Shown one piece after another: positions 25,398 to 36,738 of a DNA stretch of 64,000 nucleotides. Origin of the DNA: Membranipora membranacea (Eukaryota > Bryozoa > Gymnolaemata > Cheilostomatida > Membraniporidae); contig OU612073.1 of assembly GCA_914767715.1 (NCBI GenBank), positions 14,012,001-14,076,000 on the forward strand. Direction: 5' to 3'. A model generated the notes under the pieces. That model did not search any database. It saw nothing but the letters and a program-made list of their open reading frames with translations, and had not been told where the DNA came from. Every line of letters begins with the position of its first letter. The first letter of the stretch is position 1. A program made the translations under genes and the position numbers.

Positions 25398-25479
25398 GTA
25401 GTTAAAGAGCTCTAACTCCGGTGGTTCAGTGACATTACATTATGCCACTGAACCACCGGAGTTAGAGCTCTTTAACTAC
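25398..25479. repeat. Perfect hairpin with 34-bp arms
   Basis: Left arm 25398-25431 and right arm 25446-25479 are exact reverse complements (starting GTAGTTAAAGAGCTC), with a 14-base loop. No direct duplication abuts it. The perfect match implies a recent origin or gene conversion between the arms. Confidence 0.93.
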
Positions 25480-25989
25480 TCGTGACACAAAGTAAGTCAG
25501 CCTTGCTGAGATCCCGAAATGTTATGTAATAGCTGAAAGATTACTCTACCAATGTTACATGTCAAAGTTCTATTTGTTGATGATTATTTTCCTTGATCAG
25601 GTTGAGTTATGAAACTGAAATGAAAAGAAAAAAGATACAGGCAACCATTAAGGGGTCACACTCATATGTGGCTTTCAGTCTTTAAATGGATGATGTCGTG
25701 TGATAAAATTCTGCCCGCACATTCTAAAACATTGCATGCTATTTTTGGATTCATTCCGATTATTAGTTTTCGAGATATAGACATAATATTTGGGTGTCAT
25801 CCTATCTCATTGGACCTTGAAATTACATTTATATATCCAATGTTTGAAGTAAGTCAAATATTATGTCACAAGATATTGGCCAGCCGCTGTCTTACTATTT
25901 TTAGCAGAAACAAGGCATCATCAAACAACTTATGACATCATATCTAACTAGACACACATTATTTTATTTCACCTTCAAAAATGAGATTA

Positions 25990-26484
25990 GAAAAACATGA
26001 TTGAACAGCTGTTCATAATGTACATTGGACTTCTGGACATTGGTGTATTTTGTGGTTATATATTTTGACACCATAACCCAGCAGACCCATCAACACATCT
26101 GTGGTATCTAAGTTTTCGACCCCAAGAAGGAGTTTGATCCTCCGTTATCTTTGGCTGATTGGTAATAACAGGACAGAGTTAGTAACATATCTAAATAAAC
26201 AAATCTTATCCTGTTAGCCTTAGTTCCCTGATGAACAACAACTCTGTGACTAACATATGACTGACTGATTGTATAACCTGTTCTGTAGGGAGGCTATTTT
26301 GGTACATAGGCTGCCCTGATATGGTTGTGTAATCTGAGATGGACGTCGGCCTTGAGACATCGATCAGAGATTAGTCTGAGAGGACATTCTATGAGAAGAG
26401 ATCAAAGAGAGAACATCACCACCAACAACATGCTCGCTAAGATTATACTGGTTTGCTGTCTAGCGGGGTTCAGTTTGGGAAACG
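25990..26484 (+). repeat. Ferritin promoter and exon 1, arm of an inverted duplication
   Basis: This stretch matches the reverse complement of 30580-31025. Shared blocks include CAAATCTTATCCTGTTAGCC, AGAGAGAACATC, the CCAACAACATG start region and the signal-peptide exon. The intact ferritin gene lies between the arms, on this arm's strand. Confidence 0.8.
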
Positions 26485-29266
26485 GTAAGTTTAATCGTTA
26501 ATCTCGCAGATGAAAGGAGGAAAATAATTATTAACTTTATGTACCATAGCAGTCTTTTGCGGGAGGACAAGTTCGCCATCGTCTTAGCTAAGTAGCGTAA
26601 GTGTTAGCTTGCCCTAGAGGCTAGCTAGATTCCTTGCCCTCCTTTCTTAATATGGACACCCGTCTCATCTAGTCAAATTTAAGTGCTAGCTAGAATTAAG
26701 TCGCCCCCTTAGTAGCAAAAATAAACTCTAGCTAACGTCTACTCCTAGCAGATAGATGGGACAGAAAAAAGCGCCACGGTTTGATGAAAGCTGTAACTGC
26801 ATGTTTTGGAGATATATGGCATATGTGTAATATGATATGGATAAAGGAATCATTTTAGAACTATAAGATTTAAATTCGAAGTATGCATTTCAATCTTTTA
26901 ATAATATGTCAAACTCATTGAAACTGTAATAATTAAATAATGCAAAATAAAGTGGTTGCAGACATGAATTGTCAATTGAATCTGCCAATACGGTATTACT
27001 TGATTTTCAAGCAACTAAAAAGGTACCTGAATTGTCATAGATGCAAACTGTAGGTTTGGGTATTTCTTTGATTGTAGTTATGTTATTTTCTTGCAGTGTC
27101 ATGTGACAATTTAGTCATAATAAACTTAGCTTGAGTATTTATATCTAGAGTAAATCTCATTACATTTTTGTGGCAACTACTGGCGGTTTTCCTGTTTGGG
27201 TGCACGGTCTGGTGTGACTTCAGCCATGTTGCCAAACATTTCTAATAATAGATCCAGTAATTCATAAGAAACGGTGAACAGAATAGAATTGTGGTTCTGG
27301 ATTTGGTCAGCATATGGCCGTGTTTGTTATAATTGATTGTAGACCATACAAAAATATATTATCCCTGCATTGCATCACACCTAGATCCGAATTCACCAGT
27401 TCAGAAGAGAAAATGGTTGAAAAGAACACGGTGAACTGTCGATGTTTTCATATACATTAGTTGACCAATAAAATTATTTATTAATAAAACTAATATTTAT
27501 CAATAATTAATTAATTTATTAATAGAATTATTTGAATTATAAATTATTCTGTTCTCTTGTGTTACAGAGCACGTCCTCCCTAACGATGACTGTGATGGAT
27601 TTGATGCGAAGAGTTGTCAGAACTTTGATGAGGCACGACAGAATGCCATAAATACTCAGATTAACATGGAGCTCAGGGCAAGCTATATCTACATGGCTAT
27701 GGGAGCTTACTTCAGCAGGTAAATAAATATTGACGATGATATTTTTATCTATATATATGCTGTTCAAGACAGGCTGCTGTTTGTTGTCATAGATTAGCTT
27801 TCCTTGGTAGCATTTTGTAGCAGAGTCAATCCAACATTGAAATTGAACTAAAATCCACAAGTCTACATGAACATTTTCAGAGGCCAAGAAGCGCAGGTTT
27901 ATTTTAAACATAAAAATAAGCAAAATCCAGTTAAAAAACATTTTATTCTGATCTTTACAAAAATGTTTGTAGAGATGAGCCAAACCACGTTGGCTATGCT
28001 AAGTTTTTTACCGAGTCATCGACTGAGGAGCGAGAGCACGCTATGAAGCTGATGGAATACCTGAACTCGAGAGGTGGAGAAGTGAGACTCACTGCTATCC
28101 AGGTATGTCAAAAAGCTGCCGAGGCAGTCCAGTAGTCAGATCAATTTTCAGCGATTTTGAGTGATTGGTGCCAAGACTTTGACCTGTTACGCATAGTTTT
28201 TCTGCTCAATCATATTGCCAAGGATTTTTCAACTGTTTGACAGAAAATAAGGGGTAATAGTTTTTAAAAGGAACAACTCCAGGTATAACTCACACTATGC
28301 GGCTTACAGTCGAAATACTCTATCACCTGGTTCAAAATTATATATCAACAAACAACACAACTAAACATCCCTTATAGTCGGGGATCCCAAGGTCAAACTG
28401 AATGTTAAAAGAGTAAAAGCTGGATTTCATACAATATATAGTCGAAGTGTTATATTTTTGTTTCCCACCCTCATAGCAGGAATCACAAGGGGGTTTATGG
28501 AATTTCACTCACGTTAAACAGGGGGGAGAACTTATTATTTTGTGTAGATCTTATATATATATACTTTTATTGTCAATCTACAATCATCTTTATGAATGTT
28601 TTTCATGCTGTGACAGAACAAAAAACTGAAAGGCGGAGAGAAAAAGAAAAACAACACACTAGAAATAAAAATTAATAAGATTTAAATTTAATCTTGGCCG
28701 TAATTTAGTGTTATTTACTTATTTTTTAGGCACCAGGAAAGCATGAGTGGACACATGGTGAGCAGGCACTACAGGAGGCTCTGGCTCTAGAGAAGCAGGT
28801 CAACGCAGCTCTACTGACACTCCACGCCGGAGCTGGCAACGATCCTCATGTAAGTTTTGTGGATAGGCATTTTGTAATTTATTTTGCAAAACTAAAAATG
28901 GGTATGAGCGAAAACGATTCAGTTATCCTAAATTTCATTTATTATATTTTCTGAGTTGCACTTACTTTCCAATCATTACCCATATAACCCGCCTGTACTG
29001 CAAACATGTTCACCTTCTCCCATTTGAGTGGTTCATCTGAGATTTAACAATGCTTAATTGTATAGAACACAAGTTCTTCACCAATTTGTAGTATTCATGG
29101 TTTTCTTTCCTGATTTTAGCTTCAAGACTTCCTGGAATCTAACTACTTGAATGAGCAGGTAGACTCCATCAGACAACTGGCTGGTTATGTTAACCAGGTG
29201 AGAAACCTGAAGGTTACTAACCCTGGTCTGGGAGAGCACATCTTCAATGAGAAACTTGCCAAATAA
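26430..29266 (+). CDS. Secreted ferritin, H-type (ferroxidase) subunit
   Basis: Ferritin subunits form a 24-mer cage that oxidises and stores iron. Exons: 26430-26484, 27568-27718, 27973-28102, 28730-28849, 29120-29266; 200 residues. The start MLAKIILVCCLAGFSLG is a signal peptide, so this chain is made for the secretory route, as in many invertebrate ferritins. The ferroxidase ligands of H chains are present: Glu in NMELRASYIYM, Glu and His in STEEREHAMK, Glu in LALEKQVN, Gln in YLNEQVDSIRQ. The C-terminus ends GLGEHIFNEKLAK. The mature N-terminus has two cysteines (CDGFDAKSC) absent from cytosolic H chains. No CAGTGN iron-responsive loop was seen in the 5' leader, in keeping with a secreted type. 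A likely poly(A) signal is at 29382-29387. Confidence 0.95.
28558..28670. repeat. Dispersed repeat starting ACTTTTATYGTCAATCTAC (copy B)
   Basis: Second copy of the repeat at 15296-15395, here in ferritin intron 3. It is about 70 percent alike by eye and has the same order of blocks. Confidence 0.6.
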
Positions 29267-30579
29267 AAGATATCTACAGTCCCTCCAAAGATTATTTCTA
29301 CAGCATAATATTCATTAATCCACATTTTCATAAGTGAGCCTTTACGGACAACAGAACAACAATATTTTTAATATTTTCAGCAATAAATTCATTTTTTGAT
29401 TTAATGTTTACTACAAAATAAATAAACTTATACTTCTACTTACATGATAACCCACCTTATCATTTTATTCACCATAGAAAAGCTGTGGTAAATTGATCGT
29501 TGTTTTGTTCACAATTATTACAGAATATGTGCAAAACAAATTGGGCGTTTCCTCATTAAATGTCAAATATACAAGCTGTTTTTCAGGGTCTGTGCAGCCC
29601 TTTTTGATTTTTCGGTTATATTTCTGATATAATCAAGAAAGAAAAAAGTTTGCTGTTCAATGTAAGATCACTGGAAATCATCTGACAACCCAAGCTTTAA
29701 TATTACGGCTGTGAATTTCTCAGGATAGTGTTTGCGGTTTGCACCAACTGATGTGTGTACCATTTGATGGAGTGCATCTTTTTATCGGCGATGTTAGTAT
29801 GATTACAGTTACATAATGTGTGAGTACATTGCCTTGACTAGAAGGATACAGAATTCCAGGGCTCTAGACAAAAATTATCAAATAAAATTTAGTTCCTTAC
29901 CCATCATAAACTATTCTAACCTTTGCTTTCCCTCCAAAGATTTGTCCGAGTTGAGGTGGTGAACATCAAAAACTAAACCGGACTGTATATTACCTTGAAA
30001 CACATTAATCCACCTTATCGTTTCTACTCTGAGCTCTTCAGACTATTGCCCCCACACTACGCCCCTCCCCTTGAAAATCTGTGACAGTTCGCAAGGACAA
30101 GGTGAGATGATCTAACTCCATGGTGTTAACTTATCATTTTTATCTTCAACGTTCTCATTGACAGAACATGTGCAAAACAAAGTAATATATAACTTGATCA
30201 TGCATCAGTCATGACAAGATCGCCACCATAGCCGTCATATTCAGATAAATGTCGAGATTCAGAGATGCATCACCTACAAGGACAATCTTAGGGGCTACAA
30301 CTCCAAATAACTCATGGCACATGCTTGGTTATAATTAAATCAGGGAGGGATTAGATCGAGTTTGATCTATTTGCCAGCTTTGGAGTTGCCCTCTCTACTT
30401 CGGCCTGTCAGTAGAGGGGGGGGGGGGGGAGGGCATCTGTTCAACCGAAGGGAACTGTGTTATTCCAAAGTATAATTTCATTAATTTCAATATGATTCCA
30501 TAATCCGGTTTATAAACGCCAACAGCATCCCAACCATTTTAGAGCTTTTTAGTCCCTCTAGGCTCTACTAATGACTTAC
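29267..30579. other. Ferritin 3' UTR and downstream sequence
   Basis: The 3' UTR begins here. Short blocks right after the stop (CCCTCCAAAGATT, CATTAATCCAC, a GTGCAAAACAAA block) recur in the same order at 29930-30185, which suggests an eroded direct duplication of the 3' region. A damaged copy of the TTTGCC-type inverted-repeat element and a 14-G run lie at 30345-30430. No ferritin exon was found on the minus strand here. Confidence 0.45.
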
Positions 30580-30634
30580 CGTGTCCCAAACTAAACCCTG
30601 CTAGGCAGCAAACCAGTACAATCTTAGCCAGCAT
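30580..30634 (-). pseudogene. Orphan inverted copy of ferritin exon 1 (signal peptide)
   Basis: On the minus strand an ATG at 30634 starts MLAKIVLVCCLAGFSLGH and ends at the same 5' splice site (G|GTAAGT) and phase as ferritin exon 1; both exons are 55 nt. They differ at six bases: four are silent and two change an amino acid (I to V, N to H). The leader before it (AGAGAGAACATC) and about 390 bases of promoter also match the ferritin gene. No ferritin exons 2-5 follow on this strand before the ferritin gene itself. It may be a dead duplicate, an exon of a transcript spliced to something else, or the remains of a head-to-head gene pair. Confidence 0.75.
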
Positions 30635-31025
30635 GTTGTTGGTTGGTAAGATGTTCTCTCTATGGTTTCCTCTCCTAAAATGACCTTTCAGTTGGATCTC
30701 TGCTCTTATCCATGCCAATGTTCATCTCAGACCACAAGAACCAAATCGGGACAACACACACTCTACATGACAATAAGTTGGGCAATCAAACTAAGTGGTA
30801 AGTCAGCCATCGAGTTGTGGTAAAGCAGGCTCCAAGGCTAAGATCGAGGCTAACAGGATAAGATTTATTTATTTACAGTTTTATGTTACTGACCATGACC
30901 ATGACCCATGGTCAGCTGTATCTGCTGGGTGACCGGTCAATCAGCTAAAGCTAATAGTGGTGAGAAAGTATATCACAACCTGAAAAAACTCCAGTGTTCA
31001 GAAGTCCGATGTACACCCAAACAGC
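30635..31025 (-). repeat. Inverted copy of the ferritin promoter region
   Basis: Reverse-complement match to 25990-26429, including the AAATCTTATCCTGTTAGCC block and an ACAGCTGTT...GTACAT...GGACTTCTG block. It has diverged by substitutions and small gaps. Confidence 0.75.
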
Positions 31026-31746
31026 TGTAGTCTGTCTGTACCGTACCATCATGACTGTCTTATCTATGATTAAAAATAATGGTCATTGAAACCTATATAG
31101 ATATGACTATGAGGTCACCAATGTTAAATGATGCCTTGATTCCTCTAAAAATAGCGAGATAGTAACTGACAATAATCTTGTGACATCATAATATTTGACC
31201 TTTATCCCTATATAGACGTCATGTTAATCATATTTTAAAGTCCTATGCCATAAAAGATGAGGTCAGACATTCATTACTGCTAATCTAAAAAGAAAGTGTC
31301 CTTGATTGAGTAGGCATCAATTTTGTGCTTCATCTTCGGTAGAAACTATTTAAAGGCTGAAAGACACAGGTTAACCTTCACCCATAGGTACAACAGTACC
31401 TGCACAGAAGCGTACTATTAGTAGTGCACTTGACAAAAGGGTCATCATCGTAATAATAATTATTATTGAGTCTATGATCATCATAATCAACCTTTCTAAC
31501 CAGTTATAAATACCTACAAAAATAAAAGAACTTGTCCTCATACGGATATATTTTAGATTATCTATGCTCTATGGTAGTACTGATATTATTCAACGCTATC
31601 AAAAAGTACTCCACACATGAAACCAATTGCCCACTGGTTTTTTGCAGTTGCTATATTTAACTTACTGACAAAAGCGATCAAATTCATAATTAGTATATTT
31701 ATTTCACTACTTGAGGTGAGAGTAGTGTAGGGAAATAATAGTCACC
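31026..31746. other. Spacer upstream of the galactosyltransferase gene
   Basis: About 700 bases, the likely promoter region of the galactosyltransferase gene. No gene is seen and no TATA box is clear. Confidence 0.5.
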
Positions 31747-33584
31747 ATGGTGAGGTGTACAGTCAAAACATTCCTCAAACTTATCTTATTTACCTATATA
31801 GGCTTGATCGTATACGGACTTACAAACTGCAAGTCTAGAGTAGTCTTCTCACAGCCAGATTTCATCTTCGAGGACTCTAATTTCTTTTTAATTTCAAATA
31901 ACAGTAAGAAGTGCAAATTGAAAGAATCAGAATTAAAAGCTGTAACTCTGGACTTTGACCCATCTATTACTCTACAGCAAGTAGCTGTGGCTAACCCGGC
32001 CCTCGAGGCAGGAGGACGCTGGTCACCGAAGCTATGTGTATCGTGGCAGAAAGTTATGATAATTGTACCGTACAGAGACAGGGAGTATCATCTACGGATG
32101 CTTCTTAATCGACTTCATCCAATGCTCCAAAAACAGAAGATCGAGTATCAGCTATTTTTGGCAAATCAGGCCGGGGAAGGACCCTTTGCTCGAGGCAGAC
32201 TTGCAAACATAGCATTTCTGGAAGCCTTGAAAATTCACAACTTTGATTGTGTGATTATGCAGGTAAGCATCGCTTCACATTTTCAGTCAAATTTTTCATT
32301 CATGCTTATACTTGCCATATATATTGCATACAGACATAGTTTTGACACATTTTAACGACATGGTATAAGACTGAAAAAATAGTACTAGACACAGTTTGCG
32401 ATTGCGCTGTCAATTAGGAGATCAACGTGCCAGAAGATTTAGAGATGGGATACATGATGGAAAACTGCTTAGGAACGGAGACCACCAGATCATCAAATTA
32501 AGCAAAAACTGTAGTTGGTCATTGTTATCACAGCACAAAGATTAAAGATGGTTAATCTTATTATTATTATACACTTTTTATTTGAATGAAATCTGTCCAA
32601 TATGATCCCCAGATAGATTCCTCTAACAGTTTACAACTTTGCGTGCAGAACCATCCATGCGATTGGACAGTTGGGGTCTTGGCTAAAATAAGACAACATG
32701 GCTTTTTTGTTACAGGATGTGGATTTACTACCAGAGACTGATAAGAACATATACCTGTGTGATTCACACGCTCGTCACCTGTCTTCAGCCATCGATGAGA
32801 TGCGCTACCATCCAATATACAACTTCAACTATGGAGGGGTTACAGCTCTCAGCACTGAGAACTATCAGGCAGTGAACGGCTTTGCAAACAGATATGTTGG
32901 ATGGGGTAATGAAGACGATGACTTGTCTGCAAGAACTATTGGTGCAGGTTTGTTCACAAGTGTGCAGTAGCTACATATTTTAAAGGAGATGTCATAGATT
33001 TAATGATGAAATTTTTGTTTCCGTAAAATTCAATTCATATAATTTATATATATATTCTCTCCAAGTTGTTTTTGCATGCGATCCGTAGAATTTGCCCGTC
33101 CCAGTCATGCCTGAACAGCACAGACCATCCCTCCCAACTATGACTGATAGTGGTGGTGGTTTCAATGTGATTATAGGATACAGACACTCATAGACCAAAT
33201 TTGAGTTATCAACTCTAAATACCTGATGTCTCTGAAATTTACGAGAAATACCGGTTACTTGCGGATGTTTGTATTTCATATCTCCTATTTTCTATAGGTC
33301 TACTGCTGACAAGACCTCCGTATCATATCGGCAGATATAAGATGGTAAGACATATAAAGTCAGGCCGATCTGATCATGGTTATTCATACTTCCGGCAGTG
33401 GCGCTATTGGTGGAAACGTGATGGTCTGAGTAATATAAACGATATAAGATACAAGGTGTTATCGGTAGAGAAGACAGCTTTATACACCAATATAACGATC
33501 GATGTGGGCGTACCACCTGACCCACCTGGTACAGATATCCCACAGGAAAGCTGGCTCTGGCTCATATGGTTTTACTTTCCCTGA
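31747..33584 (+). CDS. Beta-1,4-galactosyltransferase family enzyme
   Basis: Family members transfer galactose (or a related sugar) from UDP-sugar in beta-1,4 linkage, usually to terminal GlcNAc, in the Golgi lumen. Exons: 31747-32262, 32716-32947, 33298-33584; 344 residues, the usual size. Residues 9-25 (FLKLILFTYIGLIVYG) form a signal anchor, giving a type II membrane protein. Catalytic hallmarks, in order: MIIVPYRDREYHLRMLL, FARGRLANIAFLEAL, DVDLLPE (the metal-binding DxD-type site, at the start of exon 2), FNYGGVTALS and WGNEDDDLSAR (acceptor site). Next come RPPYHIGRYKM and a C-terminal YKVLSVEKTALYTNITIDVG, all normal for the family. Which of the seven vertebrate paralogues it matches cannot be told by eye. 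It converges with CFAP298, with 455 bases between stop codons. Confidence 0.94.
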
Positions 33585-34039
33585 TTGATTGATCACATGA
33601 TTTCCATGTCCATCAAGAATATGATGTAAGCCAAAATGTGCTTTGGGCTAGAGCAATCTATCAAGACTCCTCGCCTGGCTGAGGCCGTTATGAGGGCCCT
33701 CTTAACGACCGCGATTGCCATCCACGAACGCTATAAAGGGCTGGCTATGCCCTACACAAACAAGAAAGCTATTACATGATAACTCCATGGTAGTTCTTTC
33801 CATGTTGTGTTTGTTCAAAAAAGTTGTCCCGTCATCAATCATGATATGATAACTTAGCATTAAAACGAACTCGTCAAGCAGTAAAAGCAAAGTGTACGCT
33901 AGGTTCAAACAAATTTAATGTGATGAATATCCTTTGTTTTCAAACATATATTCGATAAAATGTGTAATGTTTTAAAAGTTTGTACATAAGTATAATATGT
34001 CTTTTTGAATCATAATATCTCAATAAGGTAATTCTCTGG
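33585..34039. other. Convergent 3' spacer
   Basis: Sequence between the stop codons of the galactosyltransferase (plus) and CFAP298 (minus) genes; both 3' UTRs must share it. No other gene is seen. Confidence 0.5.
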
Positions 34040-36738
34040 TTATCTTGGACCCATTTTTATATTAGTGAGTCCTTGGAATTGTCTCTTTAATGCACCTGAA
34101 TCAGCCCATTCCTGATCTAAGTAAGCATCCTCAGCGTCTTTCTCTAGTTTCTACAATAGAAGGTAATATCAGGTAATAAGATCTAGAGCTTTCAACAAAT
34201 AAACTAACATAAGTGTCATTAGTCAAGGTTTTATCAGTGATTGGAATAAGAGGAATTTAGAAGTCTTGAAAACAAGTATGCCGTTCAGGGCAGTGCTGCT
34301 TTGAGGTTGTAAATAATAACACCTTTCCATGAGCCCATAAATAAAACAATCTCCAAAAACTGAATTTACTTGGCGCCATTAAGAAAAATCTGTTTCAAAA
34401 TATTATTGTGTTATTTGCAGAAGTTGTAAAAGTCTCTTTTTGCCTTTCAATCGGAATGGTTTGGGGTACTAAAATGCTAAACCCTCCCATATAAAGTTAT
34501 GTAGATACTGGTTATTATTCATAAGTCTTCTACACAAGTATATGTAGCAAAACAAGTAACATTCAAACGCTTTACACAGAGAATTTTCAACGTCTTGTTC
34601 CTTTGGTAAAATAGACCACATGCCATAATTTCAACCAAATTGATTGCGTCCCTGCAAAGAGATTGGTGATATTAAAACCTACCTTCCAATCCTCCTGTTT
34701 TCTGTAATAATATGCCATCATTTTCTTTTGTTCTTCCTCAGTGACAACAGGTTCTCTGGATGGAGCTCCTCCACCACGCTGAAAAACACAGAATACTACA
34801 TTAATACATAGATTGAGTGAATTTTGGTCAAACTTACCACAGAGTAATATCTTCTACCTTTCTCAACATAAATAACCCCATACTGACATTATAGTTTTTG
34901 TAGGACGCGGTTCAGTTACTGATAAGAAAACAAAATTTTTCCTTGCAATACAGATATACTTTCCGGCATTCTGATGTATAAAAGATTGCATAGGGTTGAT
35001 GGCTTCCAGCGGTTGTTTCAAATTCTATCTATTTGAAATTTTAAAAATGTAATAGAATGTTCTAACCTTTTGTATTTTGGTGACTATTTTAGTTTTCTCA
35101 TTTTTGCCAACATAATCTTGTAAAATCTTTCCTCTTAGGAACTCTTTTTGTGCCCACCACATGGAAATATCCTTCTCTTCTATAACTTCAAGTGAAGCCT
35201 ATCAAATAAAAGATAATATAAACATGTAGATTATGAGATGACTTCTCGGTAATCACGTCCATCATTCAAAAGCGGATGGCTAGAGAAACAAGTATAACAA
35301 GCCTACACCCTGGGACCTCTCAATTCTAAAACTTTGTGCTATCATTTCAACTCACATCAGCAAGGATCAAGGCATTGGTTTTTATTTCACTCTATAATTG
35401 TTTACTGATGCAGACTCTGGTGAAGAGAGTAAGAAGTGGTGTGAGCTTATCATACTGGCAGACGCTGACTGAAGCATTGAAGTCCTGAGTATGATACTAC
35501 TCTAAACAGAAAAGTGTAGCCTAGCACTTGGAATCAATGATCTAACGGGCGCTGAGTTATTTTTCTACCTATGAAAAACCGAAAAGTTACAGTTACCTGA
35601 GTTCCTGTTAAATCTTCCTCATTGTCAAACTCAGCCTGTATGGGATCATGAGGAGGTAATCCCATAGGATATACTATAGTAACAGCGCCTCTCAGCACGT
35701 CTAACGCCTGGGTCACTGTCTTCAGTGTCACACAGATATTAGACTCCACATTCTTTTTAGATATAAGATCTTTGGCTTCCTTGACTGTTTTTGTCAGCAC
35801 TTCTTTCATCTGTGCATTTGGCGCTGCAAGAAATTCGGAATTTAGTTGGCCGTTCTGTTTTAAAAAAATCATGATGATTGAGCGAATTAGGCAAAAAGAT
35901 CATGCTAAAAGATCCTAATGAACCTAGTGCTAGTAAGTGCGTGTTTGCGGCATTACATTATCAATCATTTCATAATGTAATGCCACAACTGCGCACTTGC
36001 AGCCGTCTGGCACTTAGACTAGACCAATTTAGTATTTTAGTTAGTCAGTTAGTCTCTGAGTGAGGCAAATCACAGGGAAAACGGTGAACTTGACCACAGT
36101 GCATAGTTGCATACCAAAATAGTAACAGAACAATAGATTATAAATTGTAAATTATGAAAGGCTCTCGTACCTAATTGAGCCTCCAATCACTTCCCTTCCC
36201 CGTGGGCCAACAGCCTCAAAAATTCCAACGTCCATTTCATTACTTACCTTGCCCATTCCTCCTGCCTATCTTATCCTGGGTGAACACTGGTCCTCCACTA
36301 GGTTTACATTTATCCTCCCATTCATCGTGTAGCTTTAATTCTTCAATCTGCTCATCTGTGAGGCCTTGCATGTTAGGTGGTAATGTAATTCCGTGATCGG
36401 CTAACTGCTCGACTTCTGGAAGGTATAAAGGGGAATTAAATGGTTGAAAAAAGACCTGGGGTACAGTCATCGCTTAACAGTTGGATCAAGCAGAATACCA
36501 TCACCTGTTCCTGTGTTAGTTTCTGGTTATGGTCTTCATTTGCATTAGGGAAGAAAATTATTTGTATTAACGCTATTATTGCACAAGATTTAGTCGTACC
36601 TGCTGCAATTCTCATGACTTTGAGGCGACCGTTATATATGGCTGAGACTTCTGTGAACAGATCATCAATGGGACGAGTTACTGTCGTCTCCATAAGGAAC
36701 TGTGCTTCATCTCCCTTCTTTACATTCAACTTCACCAT
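34040..36738 (-). CDS. CFAP298: Cilia- and flagella-associated protein 298 (C21orf59/Kurly)
   Basis: CFAP298 is a cytoplasmic factor needed for assembly of outer dynein arms and for cilia motility and polarity (family knowledge). Exons in reading order: 36600-36738, 36248-36415, 35597-35823, 35067-35198, 34683-34778, 34040-34150; 290 residues, as in human. Matching segments: MVKLNVKKGDEAQFL at the start; LPPNMQGLTDEQIEELKL; GRRNGQ; AVTIVYPMGLPPHDPIQAEF; LTGTQ; WWAQKEF; DYVGKNEKTKIV; EEEQKKMMAYYYRKQED; and DAEDAYLDQEWADSGALKRQF near the end. All introns are GT-AG and the phases agree. The first exon begins at the ATG homologous to the human start. Confidence 0.95.
35890..36055. mobile_element. 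Fold-back element with GGCATTACATTAT arms
   Basis: Imperfect arms of about 24 bases around the centre (GCGGCATTACATTAT and ATAATGTAATGCCACA) extend outwards with gaps to CTAGTGCTAGTAAGTGCG and CGCACTTGCAG...GGCACTTAGACTAG. It lies in CFAP298 intron 2. A related GTGGCATT fold-back lies at 43692-43800, so this is probably a small non-autonomous element family. Confidence 0.6.

Noticed and set aside
25666-25935. Plus-strand 89-codon open frame upstream of ferritin
   Set aside because: No recognisable domain, no splice context, and composition like the surrounding noncoding DNA.
26340-26429. Iron-responsive element in the ferritin leader
   Set aside because: No CAGTGN loop with a bulged-C stem could be found; the encoded ferritin is secreted, a type that often lacks it.
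32515-32580. Second SINE tail (TTATTATTATT)
   Set aside because: Only the simple-repeat tail is present; no tRNA-like head or shared body with the SINE at 10.2 kb.
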